From contig CDRNVI010000044.1 of the NCBI GenBank assembly GCA_977017575.1, positions 926,759 to 990,758 of the forward strand: a stretch of DNA of 64,000 bases. Reading direction: 5' to 3'. The position numbers and the translations under genes are program-made. Within the stretch, counting starts at the first letter, position 1. Each line of letters opens with the position of its first letter. Source of the stretch: Paramoeba atlantica (lineage: Eukaryota > Discosea). A model generated the notes under the pieces. That model did not search any database. It saw only the letters and a program-made list of their open reading frames with translations, and was not told where the DNA came from. Of this stretch, positions 46,811 through 55,996 are shown piece after piece.

Positions 46811-48847
46811 TTATTGTCTCGTAAGTTCATTTTTGTCCGTGAAACGGGCAGTTTCGACTAGTTGATCAAGAAATTGACATCCTGCAATGAACTCGGTGCC
46901 GCCTACAATTACATTCTTGTCCCGGTTTTTTGGTCGAATTTTCCATTGCCCAAGGTCATAGTATTCAGTATAGGTTAAACCACCAACTACTACGACCACA
47001 CAGGAGGAAAATGTATGCTCCGCGATATCGATTGCATTATGCGTAAAAGGGTCAATACACCACAATGCTCGTAGAAGGTTTTGACGCACATCCTCGCCTG
47101 AGGAAAGAAAGTTGGGAAGCAGGGAGGAATCCTCTTGGGTGGTTCTCGACTCCGACATTACGACCTCTATCAATTCGACAAGAGGGGAAAGCAAATTTGA
47201 ATCCTCTGTGAGAGACGTCGCAAGCTTGCGAGCCACGTCCGATATCTTCTGTTCCCATCTACCAGCCTCTATTGCAGTGTCATTTTGCTTGTCTGGACCG
47301 CAGCCTTCAAGGTACACAGTGCACATGGTACGCACAAGACTCAAGACTTGTTTCGGCTCGGTGGTATGCTCTGGAAACCGCTTCATGAGTTCGTTGCAAA
47401 ACTGCTCAAGATGGTCCCCCTCTACGCAATTCGTCTCTTCAATGCCGTCCAACCTATGATACATCTGATACTGTTCTAAACACAGGGCATACACCAGTAA
47501 AGTGCGCATACGATCCTTCCATGTCCTTTTTGAGGTATTCGACAGGATAAGGTCTTTTAGTAGCGTAAAATCAATATTTTCCAACCCACCCCCACGGCTC
47601 CAGGCTACCCGCATCAGTTGTCTATCCATAGCATGGGCTCGGTCAAGGTCTCGGTCCTGTACATGCCTTACGATGGCGTGACACAGCGTGGTGTGGGAAT
47701 CCAGATGCCGCTTTTGTTCCGCAAGTTTCGGCACGTGGCTCATTAATCCGGGAAGCTCCTCGGCTCCCTCCTGGGTGAGTTTTTGTCGCTGAGCTGAAAA
47801 CTGTGAAAATGAACTCTCCACACGCTCGCAAACTTGGCTAAAGTCTTTGGCAAAGTTTTCTCTCCAAAACTCGTCCGTGTCATCGAGAAAAATGGTCTTT
47901 TTCTTCTTTTGGGTGTCGGAAACATTTGGCGTAGTTTTAAGATCCGAAGACGCAGGATTCGATTCTTCTACTCCAACTTTATTTAGTTGCATCTCCATTG
48001 TATCCGCTAGCAATGCTCCATAGCTAAACGGAGTGTGTAGTGGAGTGATTAAGTCCATGTTACGGTCGACCAGCAGCAGCAGTGGGCGTTGCTGCCCCAT
48101 GAAAGAGCTTACACGGGGAAACCCCTTGCTATTTTCAGAATCTTCCTTTAATTTGTTGCTAACGGCCTCAACGAGTCGTAGACACGAGGGCGTTCGAGAC
48201 CCCGCGATATAAGGAGCCAGACGAAGCGCACGAGATACGGCGGCAATACTGTCCACGATGTCGTCGATCGGGTGATCATTTTTTGGGGTATTTGTCGTAA
48301 ATTTGGGCACATGTGATTGCATGTAAAATCCTTTGTGCTCAAGAGAGAAGAAATCATTCTCCAAAGCAGCGAAACATAACGGCCAGTCTCGGATACGTAT
48401 GGGAGGGAGAACATCAACCCCTTCCGCAAGTTCTTGCGCCAACAGCTGTAACAGCTCCGTCGTGCACGACCCACTAAAATTTACATCAAAGGAGGCGTAA
48501 AGCGAAGTTTTGATATCACACGCAATGCGCCGGACATTGTCTGCGGTTGGTAAAATAAAATAGACACCAGGGGAGCAAACCACAGGCTCACGATTCGCTA
48601 GCACCCCTAAATGCAGCGTAACCCCTAACTCTTGAAGTTCATGGAATTTAAGCAGCGTGGCTAAAATGTTACGCGCGAAAGGGTCATGGATTAAAATCTT
48701 CCAGTGAGGAATGGTGTCCGAGGGGATAAAGGAAGAATCAGAATTCGTTTCGGGAGATTTGGGATCCATGGGAATGATATCCTCCGAAAGCATTTGCACC
48801 AGTGACTGGCGAGCAATATCACGTAACGCAAAAGGCTTATACGTCAT
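46811..48847 (-). CDS. SLY1: Sec1/Munc18 protein Sly1 (SCFD1)
   Basis: 678 residues. SM-family signs: DIIPMDPKS.../WKILIHDPFARNILATLL at the start, PGVYFILPTADNVRRI, RPLLLLVDRNMDLITPLHTP with the YGALLADTM that follows, DEFWRENFAKDFSQV, the helical HLDSHTTLCHAIVRHV, and the C-terminal VVVGGLTYTEYYDLGQW and FIAGCQFLDQL. The last block is typical of Sly1. Sly1 binds syntaxin-5-type SNAREs and is needed for ER-Golgi fusion. Its residues ~295-320 hold a Lys-rich insertion. Confidence 0.93.
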   Translation of the reverse strand: MTYKPFALRDIARQSLVQMLSEDIIPMDPKSPETNSDSSFIPSDTIPHWKILIHDPFARNILATLLKFHELQELGVTLHLGVLANREPVVCSPGVYFILPTADNVRRIACDIKTSLYASFDVNFSGSCTTELLQLLAQELAEGVDVLPPIRIRDWPLCFAALENDFFSLEHKGFYMQSHVPKFTTNTPKNDHPIDDIVDSIAAVSRALRLAPYIAGSRTPSCLRLVEAVSNKLKEDSENSKGFPRVSSFMGQQRPLLLLVDRNMDLITPLHTPFSYGALLADTMEMQLNKVGVEESNPASSDLKTTPNVSDTQKKKKTIFLDDTDEFWRENFAKDFSQVCERVESSFSQFSAQRQKLTQEGAEELPGLMSHVPKLAEQKRHLDSHTTLCHAIVRHVQDRDLDRAHAMDRQLMRVAWSRGGGLENIDFTLLKDLILSNTSKRTWKDRMRTLLVYALCLEQYQMYHRLDGIEETNCVEGDHLEQFCNELMKRFPEHTTEPKQVLSLVRTMCTVYLEGCGPDKQNDTAIEAGRWEQKISDVARKLATSLTEDSNLLSPLVELIEVVMSESRTTQEDSSLLPNFLSSGEDVRQNLLRALWCIDPFTHNAIDIAEHTFSSCVVVVVGGLTYTEYYDLGQWKIRPKNRDKNVIVGGTEFIAGCQFLDQLVETARFTDKNELTRQ

Positions 48848-49042
48848 TTTGCAGTGGTGGAGAGCGTGGCATGTGTTCCAAAGATAAATTTCTACAATTG
48901 AGAATGTATGTATCTAAAGCAATATTACTGGGAAGGTGAGTGGGTAAGAACCCGATTATTAAAAAAAATAACCGAAGAAATGAATCTGTGTGCTCAATAC
49001 ATTTATGGAATGTACATTTATGGAAGTTGATATTCTCAACGT

Positions 49043-52000
49043 CTAATCCTTCCCTTTTTTAGTTCTGTGTTGGCAAGTTAATGGCTTTTCTTTTCGTTCT
49101 GTGGGATCATTGTCTGTCGTTCGCCTGTCATTCTTTTCGTCTGATATTGGTCGAGTATTTCCTACATCCTTCTCCGACGGACTCTGATCAAGTGCCTTTT
49201 TAGTGTTCCCGATCTTCAGAGTTCCTTCAGGTACAGATGCTTTCTCCTTTTCTGATACTTCATTATTCTCAAGCTTTGCATCAGAAGGACAATGAGTTTT
49301 TGCAGGCACATCTTCCTTCATAGTTTCTGCGCTCGAGATATTACTTGGGGTTGGATGACTCGGTTTGATTGGCTCGGCTTGATCCGTAGGTGTATCATCA
49401 TCGTTCTTTTTTGCATCAGAGCCTTGTACCGGAGATTCGCTCTGGCCTAGATGTTGTTGTTCTAGCGTAGAATCTGAAGAAAATAATTTTGCTGAAGAGG
49501 TACCTGTGGTTAGTGATTGTTGTTGCGCCCGAATAATATCGTGGACGTAAGCCAGGACCTTTTCAGCACCACTCGAGTCGTGTTTTACTAAATTCAAGTA
49601 GTTCGCGTAAAGTAGCAAGCAATCTACGTTAGAAGCGTCTAATTGAAAGATTTCCTTGAAAAGAGCCTCAGCGTAAAACAGGAAAAGCTGATTTTGATGA
49701 TTGTAGCCGTATTGAAAGAGGAATGCAACTACCAGTCGAAGCAAGTTTAAGTTTTTTGGATCTTGACGAAGTGAACGAAAAAATACTTCTGCCGCGCCGA
49801 GAAAATTTAGTCGCCATGTTGCCAGAAAACAGGCATAATGCTGAAGATGATTGGTGTTGGAGGGTTCTTGTTCCAGCGCATTGCGATAAAGCGTATCAAT
49901 TAAGTTAAGCCGGTCCCTGTGGAACATTTCCTGCTCCGTATATGTCACAGAGACCCGAGGCAATGTCTCCGAGAGGCGAGGCGATGTGTCAGCACATCGC
50001 TCGCTCTCTGATTTTTGTATCGCTTCAATGGTTTGCTTCGTGAGTTTCTTAATTTTAGCCGCTGTCCATGTTGAGGTCTCCGTACTGCCGCTGGGTGACG
50101 TCTTCCTCTTAACCGAGCGGTTTTTTCGCATCGCCTTTTTGACTGCTGCAATAATTTTGGTCACTCGATCGCGTAGTTCCTTTTCGCTCGGCATTTTCGG
50201 CTCCGCCTCCTTGGATTCCGCCTCGTCCTCCTCTTCCTCCTCTTCTACTTTTTCCTGTATATTCATTAACTTGGCGACGCGGAGATCATCGGGTCCTAAT
50301 TTTAGATGCATGTAAATCGCATACGCACCCATGGCTGAGGCATCTTGGGGATACGACTGGTAAAGGCTTTCGTAGTAGGGTCCACGCAAGCTTGTGTGCT
50401 CAGCATTTTGCATGGCAAAGCACGCATATTGGTGCGCTGCCCGTGGTGGATCTCGTCTCCCTAACCGCAGCGCTTGTAGGTGGCAATCCTCTGCAGCGTC
50501 CAGATCCCCTTTTTGGGATTGATAGTAATCCGAGAGAAAGTCCAACGCGAAAAGGTTCCCCGGGTCTGCAGCGAGTACGGTGTTGAATTGCTCTCTCGCT
50601 CCTTCGAAATCAATCCCGTGGTCATAGAGCATTCGCCCGTAGTGTAGCGCAATGTTCGAGTCCGTGGGCATACGACGACGTAGAATACTGTAACACATTG
50701 CAGCGTCCTGGTGACGATGCATGCGGTAGTTTAACACAGCAGCGTACTCCGCAGCTGCGTGGATGTTACTCGTTTTGGTGCAAATTTCCTCGAGAGTCAC
50801 TTTTTCCTTCTCCGCACACCCAAGTAACATACTTTGATAGTAGGAGGAAAGAACATCCTCCACACTGGATGGAGACTTCAGCTCGTGCAGTTTAGCAATC
50901 CGTAAATACGTCCCACTGGCCTCAGAGGGAAACAGTTCAAGCATACGTTGCGCTGTGGCAAATCCTTTCTCAATCGCACGTGACTGAATCAGCGTGTCGA
51001 GGAAAAGTTGCCAGGCCCCATGCTGGGGGACGGTCGTGGAAATGGAGGCCGTGAACCAGTGGCTCGATTCCACAGCCTTTCCATTGGTGTGATAGAGAAT
51101 GGCTAAATTCGCGCAGACTTGTGCGTAGTTGTCGGATTCGGAGGCTCCAACGCTACTCACGGCTTTGTTGTACATTTCCTCCGCACGCACGAGATCTTTC
51201 TCCGTATCATGTAAATAGACAGCGTACTCGCCATAGGTGAAACACCCGTCCCAACGACTCGCATCGGGGTGAGATTCATAAATGCGAATCGCTTCCTCGA
51301 AGGCTGTGCGGATGAGAGTGTTGGGTTGATGCACGCGTGACATGCACCACGCGTATTGCACTAGCATGTGTACATTTAAAGGATTACGCTCGAGACACAT
51401 TTTGTACCGTGTGGCGGCCTCCTCAAACCTACCTTTCAGCTGGAGGTGCTCGGCGTAACGTCGCAGTATCTCATTGTTGTCTTGCGCGCCTAGCGAATGG
51501 GTCGAGTCCATGAGAAAGGAGTAGATCTCCTCTGCCTCGTTGGGTCGATTCGAGGCCTCGAGAAAGTCCAGACGACGTACCCAGGAGCGTAGTGGAAGAC
51601 GAACACCTTGTTGGTTGTGGTGACGTACGAGAGCAAATAATTCGTCCTCAGCCTCAGCCGCTCGCGCGTCCTCTCCCATATCTCGCAAAAGCTGAATGAA
51701 AGCATCCAAGGATTCCATTTTTGTCGGAAGATCAATCGACGGGGACGACAATGCTTTGGTAAAATAAGTCTCCGCCAATTCATGATCACCTTGGGTGGAC
51801 AGAAACGCAGCGTATCGACCATAAATTTCCGCCGCATTCAAATCCTTTCTTCGCCCCATGGCATCAATTTGCAGTGGTAAAATGCCTCCGACGGCCTTGT
51901 CGGCTTGTTCCACCAAAAGTTGATACGTCCCAGCCGCCCCTTTGGAGTCTCTACACTCCTCGAGTGCTCGTGCGAGTGTGAGCTGAATTCGACCGACACA

Positions 52001-53488
52001 AGCACCTCCATGAGGTTTGTTTTTTGTGATCAGCGAAATCGCTTCTGTTAGAACAGGATGAGACAACTCAGGCTCTAAAGTTGTGAGATGCGCATGTCCC
52101 ATGTTGTACAATGCCTCCGGGAGAAGATGCTCCCGTACGCCTGGCCACTCCATGTTGCGACGCATGTGACAGATACTGCGTGAGTACTGCGTGACCGAGG
52201 CTAGAGGTTTCTCACGAGCGTATTGTAAAAAGTGGGCATATTCCAGGCCCGCCAGAAAAGCTTCTGGTCGTACTTTTAACAGGGAATCATACGCCACGTC
52301 AGCGACTTTGTAAAACCGTTTGGTGTGCAGAATACATTTCCTTGCAAGAAAAAGATTGCCGTACCAAAGTACTTGCGAATTGGTGGAATTTTGCTCTACA
52401 AGTTTCTGTAATAACTGAATTCCTTTCTCGCGTGACTCACAAAAAAAGAAGACGAACACGGAAAGTAGGTCCGAGCACCATTTGGACAATCGAGTGGAGC
52501 CTACATCGAACTGCACCGAATCTACATTCGAATTCTTTTCCGCAGCCTTGACGGCATCTTTTGCCTTATCCTTCATGCGAGCTTTTTCGTAGCATTCAGC
52601 TAATCGCAACTGTAGACGCACTGCGCGGGAGGGCTTGTCCGGCAAAGTAAGAAAAGAAACGCTCTTTTCGTAGATCTTACAAGCCAAGGCGAAACTCAGT
52701 ACAGGCATACCGGAAGAATTCTGCTTGGAGGACTCCACTTCGGGAGAATCGAACTGTTTGAGCATTGGGAGGAATGGTAACTTAGGGAGTGACTCATCCA
52801 TCAACTCACGTTCCACCACACCCAGAAGTGAGCAGTGCTCCACACAATCCTCAATACACTTTGCAAAATTCATATACACTCGCGCTCTCAACGCAGCATT
52901 CTTACTTCGGTCCCCGTGCTCCATGGCTTTAGCGTAAAGCGCTAGACTTTGCCTCGGGAGTCTCTTTTCAAAATGCACATGCAAGGCCTGTGAAAGCGAC
53001 CGTTCACATGCCCCGTCCTCTGTTGTTTTGAGATTCTGCATTCTTTTTGACTTTTCTTTCGACGCAGAACTCAAGAGTGAAGAGCTCGAGGGACGCAGCA
53101 GCACATTTAGGGTAGAACTGTGTGCGGGTGGCACGTGGGTTAAGGATTTAATCAGCCCGGGCGTGGGCTGATTGAGTCTTTTGGAGGAACGAATGCTATG
53201 GGTGTCAACATTTTTTGTGCGGGAGGGTAATTTGGAGCTCTCCTTTGTTTTATTCGAAGGTTCAGATTTGGTGCCTTTTGCTGTGTCGCAGCTAGGTGAG
53301 GATTCGGTTGAAGAGGGTACCTCACGTGTTGCTCCCTGAGACTTCTCCACTGACTTCTTGTTTTCTAGGGTCGCCGATGAGGCCTCCAGTTCTGGACACG
53401 TTTCTCTCATATTTGGTAGTTTACGTTCTCCAGATCGCATCGTTAACGAGCATGTTACAAAAAGATTCCTGTACGCACGGCGCAGCAT
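49043..53488 (-). CDS. Large TPR protein, unrecognised
   Basis: 1481 residues, the largest gene here. Residues ~180-1300 hold many tetratricopeptide-like repeats (for example AEIYGRYAAFLSTQGDHELAETYF; RYKMCLERNPLNVHMLVQYA; REQFNTVLAADPGNLFALDF), some with HAT/crooked-neck character. An acidic run (EEEEEEDEAESKEAE) and a basic segment interrupt the repeats near 1090-1130. The first ~150 and last ~190 residues are Ser/Lys/Glu-rich and disordered. The repeat type resembles scaffold TPR proteins with many aligned YAxxL... units. No catalytic domain is visible, and I cannot name a function. Confidence 0.8.
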   Translation of the reverse strand: MLRRAYRNLFVTCSLTMRSGERKLPNMRETCPELEASSATLENKKSVEKSQGATREVPSSTESSPSCDTAKGTKSEPSNKTKESSKLPSRTKNVDTHSIRSSKRLNQPTPGLIKSLTHVPPAHSSTLNVLLRPSSSSLLSSASKEKSKRMQNLKTTEDGACERSLSQALHVHFEKRLPRQSLALYAKAMEHGDRSKNAALRARVYMNFAKCIEDCVEHCSLLGVVERELMDESLPKLPFLPMLKQFDSPEVESSKQNSSGMPVLSFALACKIYEKSVSFLTLPDKPSRAVRLQLRLAECYEKARMKDKAKDAVKAAEKNSNVDSVQFDVGSTRLSKWCSDLLSVFVFFFCESREKGIQLLQKLVEQNSTNSQVLWYGNLFLARKCILHTKRFYKVADVAYDSLLKVRPEAFLAGLEYAHFLQYAREKPLASVTQYSRSICHMRRNMEWPGVREHLLPEALYNMGHAHLTTLEPELSHPVLTEAISLITKNKPHGGACVGRIQLTLARALEECRDSKGAAGTYQLLVEQADKAVGGILPLQIDAMGRRKDLNAAEIYGRYAAFLSTQGDHELAETYFTKALSSPSIDLPTKMESLDAFIQLLRDMGEDARAAEAEDELFALVRHHNQQGVRLPLRSWVRRLDFLEASNRPNEAEEIYSFLMDSTHSLGAQDNNEILRRYAEHLQLKGRFEEAATRYKMCLERNPLNVHMLVQYAWCMSRVHQPNTLIRTAFEEAIRIYESHPDASRWDGCFTYGEYAVYLHDTEKDLVRAEEMYNKAVSSVGASESDNYAQVCANLAILYHTNGKAVESSHWFTASISTTVPQHGAWQLFLDTLIQSRAIEKGFATAQRMLELFPSEASGTYLRIAKLHELKSPSSVEDVLSSYYQSMLLGCAEKEKVTLEEICTKTSNIHAAAEYAAVLNYRMHRHQDAAMCYSILRRRMPTDSNIALHYGRMLYDHGIDFEGAREQFNTVLAADPGNLFALDFLSDYYQSQKGDLDAAEDCHLQALRLGRRDPPRAAHQYACFAMQNAEHTSLRGPYYESLYQSYPQDASAMGAYAIYMHLKLGPDDLRVAKLMNIQEKVEEEEEEDEAESKEAEPKMPSEKELRDRVTKIIAAVKKAMRKNRSVKRKTSPSGSTETSTWTAAKIKKLTKQTIEAIQKSESERCADTSPRLSETLPRVSVTYTEQEMFHRDRLNLIDTLYRNALEQEPSNTNHLQHYACFLATWRLNFLGAAEVFFRSLRQDPKNLNLLRLVVAFLFQYGYNHQNQLFLFYAEALFKEIFQLDASNVDCLLLYANYLNLVKHDSSGAEKVLAYVHDIIRAQQQSLTTGTSSAKLFSSDSTLEQQHLGQSESPVQGSDAKKNDDDTPTDQAEPIKPSHPTPSNISSAETMKEDVPAKTHCPSDAKLENNEVSEKEKASVPEGTLKIGNTKKALDQSPSEKDVGNTRPISDEKNDRRTTDNDPTERKEKPLTCQHRTKKGKD

Positions 53489-53687
53489 TCTGAATATGTC
53501 TTGGAAGGAAACAAAATAATAATTAAAATATTAGCTATCAAAAAAACAAAATTGCTAAGAATACATAATCCAAATTGTCAAAACAAATACCCACCATTTT
53601 CCAATTTATTACGCTAAAACCCATCACCCCTTAGTTTATATGCTATCACCCCATAGGCTATCACTACCCGTCCCCCTCCCTTATTCC

Positions 53688-54272
53688 CTATTTCCCCCGC
53701 CACACCACCCACCCCCTATACACCGACACCACCACCCCCACCCCTGCCATCACCATCGTACCCACCACCGCTACCTTCGCAAACACCCAATTCCGGGACC
53801 TGCACCGTGCCTGCACGGAGGTCGTGTCCCGGTACAGAGGCATCTGTCCCCGTACCCTACGTTCGAACCCATTCACCAGGGTACAGATGTTGGGTAACTC
53901 CCCGGTAATACGGGGAGTGGGACTACTCGTATTATTCGTAGTACTTGTCGTATTACGACGCGTATGACTCTTTCGAGTCGTATTACTCTTCCTCTCCCCC
54001 TCCCCCTCCCCCCACATTCGGTACAGCGGTGTGAAGTGCTGGAGTTCCCGCTCCATGAGTCCCACACAGGCGTGGTGGGTACAGAGCGAGCAGTGGGTCA
54101 CGGGGAACGACCCCACGGGGGAGCAGTCCCCGAGGTAACAGCAGTGACACAGACACAGCGTGGTGGGGGGAGGGGGGCTAGGAGGAGTAGTAGTGTTAGC
54201 ACTACAGAGCAGAGGGGTGGGGGAGAGGATAAGGAGATAGAGGAGATAGGGAGGGAAGCGAGGGGGTGGCAT
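53688..54272 (-). CDS. Cys-rich type I membrane protein, unrecognised
   Basis: 194 residues. A hydrophobic signal peptide (~8-25) is followed by a luminal part with a cluster of cysteines (LCLCHCCYLGDC...HCSLCTHHAC), a Ser/Thr/Asn-rich linker with several N-glycosylation sequons, two more cysteines (NICTLVNG; ARCRSRN), and a membrane span near 170-188 with a short basic tail. Topology is thus outside/lumen with one span. The Cys spacing does not match a family I know. Leader DNA on the coding strand is pyrimidine-rich. Confidence 0.65.
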   Translation of the reverse strand: MPPPRFPPYLLYLLILSPTPLLCSANTTTPPSPPPPTTLCLCHCCYLGDCSPVGSFPVTHCSLCTHHACVGLMERELQHFTPLYRMWGEGEGERKSNTTRKSHTRRNTTSTTNNTSSPTPRITGELPNICTLVNGFERRVRGQMPLYRDTTSVQARCRSRNWVFAKVAVVGTMVMAGVGVVVSVYRGWVVWRGK

Positions 54273-54829
54273 GGGGGAGGCTGGGGTGGGGGTTAAGATT
54301 GAGATGGGGGAAGGAGGGGGGGGAGGGGGAGGAGAGTGAGAGGGGGAAGAGGGGGGGATAGTGGTGGAGGGTGAGACATGAAGAGGTGAGAGAGGTAAAA
54401 AGGAAGGAAAAGGTAGAGGTTTTTTTGTGATTGAAATTAAGGAAAGGCAAAGTAGACGGGAGAAGATTTATAAGGCCCTTTAGAGGAATATGATTACCGT
54501 ATACCCCCACCTCAGTGATAGAATGGGCTTCGGGACAAAATCTCTTTTATTTGGGGGAATGCTTTTTTTGGGGGTGTTTTTCTTTATGCCCAGCCAACTC
54601 CGCTGCTCAGCCATCCCCATCCTCCCAACCACCCTCAGCTCGACCAGCCATCCTCACCTGTCCAGCCACCCCCGCCCACTCAGCCTCCTCAGCCAGCCAG
54701 CCTCCCGAGCCAAATCCCTGTTACTGGGGGGGGGGGGGGGGGGGGCTATTCACAGTTGCATACAGTGTGACAACAGATTTCGATTTATAAATCATAAATC
54801 ACACATGTATAAATTTAATGTCCCTTTTC
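54273..54829. other. Intergenic spacer with leader, repeat ends and a G20 run
   Basis: 557 bp. The first ~120 bp are the purine-rich complement of the membrane-protein gene's leader. Positions 54493-54760 hold the element-like structure described separately, including 20 consecutive G at 54726-54745. No gene. Confidence 0.55.
54493..54760. mobile_element. Possible MITE with degenerate C/G-rich ends
   Basis: Left end ATTACCGTATACCCCC then CAGTGATAGAAT (54493-54525); it almost repeats the sequence at 34593. The right side, read inverted, gives AATAGCCCCC..., a long C run, then CAGTAACAGGG and GGCTCGGGA, which pairs with CTTCGGGA on the left. The interior is CCAGCC-rich. The inverted relation is imperfect and the homopolymer has grown, so the boundaries are approximate. 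Confidence 0.4.
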
Positions 54830-55093
54830 CTACCCATGAGAAGTGATGAGAAGAACTCCGTCGCCTCTAAGCCATAGTAAATCTTTTCGAGCTGTCTCAA
54901 TGGTTGGTTCTTTAGTGTGATTGCTTGCAGCACCATGTGTCTCATCAGGTAGAGTGTAAGAGATTTCCTCTCCTTCCTTTAACAACAAATTAAAGTATTC
55001 ATCGAAGGCAACCAGGGTCCCAGTAACTTGCTGATCGCCTTTCAGGTAGGCAGTAATGCGCTTGCGAAGTGACGAAAGAAGTAACTCGGTCAT
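54830..55093 (-). CDS. LSM3: LSm protein, probably LSm3
   Basis: 87 residues. Sm1 motif: LLSSLRKRITAYLKGDQQVTGTLVAFDEYFNLLL; Sm2: LLWLRGDGVLLI (human LSm3: MLFVRGDGVVLV). The RGDGV pattern and the ~18-residue polar linker between Sm1 and Sm2 point to LSm3 rather than other members. LSm3 is in the LSm1-7 (mRNA decay) and LSm2-8 (U6 snRNA) rings. The leader is only a few nucleotides behind an AG preceded by pyrimidines (AG at 55101-55100). Confidence 0.8.
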   Translation of the reverse strand: MTELLLSSLRKRITAYLKGDQQVTGTLVAFDEYFNLLLKEGEEISYTLPDETHGAASNHTKEPTIETARKDLLWLRGDGVLLITSHG

Positions 55094-55125
55094 AAAAAGC
55101 TAGTAATGGGAGTTAAAAAGATCCA
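55094..55125 (-). promoter_or_regulatory. Candidate trans-splice acceptor before LSM3
   Basis: Minus strand: CTTTTTAACTCCCATTACTAG, with AG at 55101-55100, seven bases from the ATG at 55093. Pyrimidine tract plus AG at so short a distance fits spliced-leader addition. Confidence 0.4.
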
Positions 55126-55446
55126 TATGTTTAATTGCAGAAAAACTTCTTGTGAAAAAGCGGTAAGGAGTAACGTGTAGTAAAAAAGAATAAATAGAAG
55201 TGAATTTATCAAGATGTTGACACAACCATAAATCGGAAATAAAAGATGTCATTGAGTGGTACGCAGCGAAAAAAGAATGTAAGCAAAACGACCTTATGCC
55301 AATAAATGAACGGAATATCAATCGACTTCAGGGGTAAAGTAGCGCCTCACACTGTTTTCATGGTTTAGATTGCGTGAATTGGCAAGGGCGAATTGGCAGA
55401 CTCATGAATGCATCTCAAGTGTGACTTAAGATTCTACTGGTGGCGT
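55094..55446. other. AT-rich intergenic spacer
   Basis: 353 bp. Apart from the candidate acceptor, a GAATTGGC-type duplication near 55376-55398 (GAATTGGCAAGG/GAATTGGCAGAC) is the only structure noted. Confidence 0.45.
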
Positions 55447-55698
55447 TCAACTCTCTTTATTAGAAATTTGTTCACTGTTTGAATCTTCCGGTTTGGCTTT
55501 TCCCTCCTTGATGCGCCGAAATTTGGATTCTATAAGGGCGGCTTCGTGGGGTATTTGTTGTGCCTTTATTTTTCCTCGAACACGACGCTTTTGTGACGTT
55601 AGGTGGCGCTTCATTTGGGGATGTCGAGCTGACAGTTTCCTGCGACGGGCTTTATTTTGTCGACGTGAAAGATAAGGGAAAAGTTTGCTTCGTCCCAT
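55447..55698 (-). CDS. Small, very basic protein, possibly nucleolar or ribosomal
   Basis: 83 residues. The first 60 are rich in Arg and Lys (MGRSKLFPYLSRRQNKARRRK; RHLTSQKRRVRGKIKAQQ); the last 20 are acidic and polar. It resembles small ribosome-biogenesis or RNA-binding proteins in composition but I do not recognise a family. The proper ATG, a nearby upstream AG and position within the gene array support it as real. Confidence 0.6.
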   Translation of the reverse strand: MGRSKLFPYLSRRQNKARRRKLSARHPQMKRHLTSQKRRVRGKIKAQQIPHEAALIESKFRRIKEGKAKPEDSNSEQISNKES

Positions 55699-55996
55699 GG
55701 TGGAAAAATGTAGGTCCTTTCAAGTATTAATGAAATGTTGGAGTCCTTAACGTACAAAAACAAGCATCTCCTAAACGTACACACGAAAATTAACACAAAG
55801 GTAGTTGCAAAATGTACCAAAAGCAAAGTGTATGTACGAAAAGAAGTAGTGGCAATAAATTGCATGTGCGGGGATAAGACTTGGCAGCGAGTTGACAAGC
55901 CACCTTAGTTGGGAGCTATCATGATTACGCCGTAACCACTTGATACTGTCACCTCTGATGTACAAGTTTCTTGGAAGATGACGAATCCCTTAGAAT

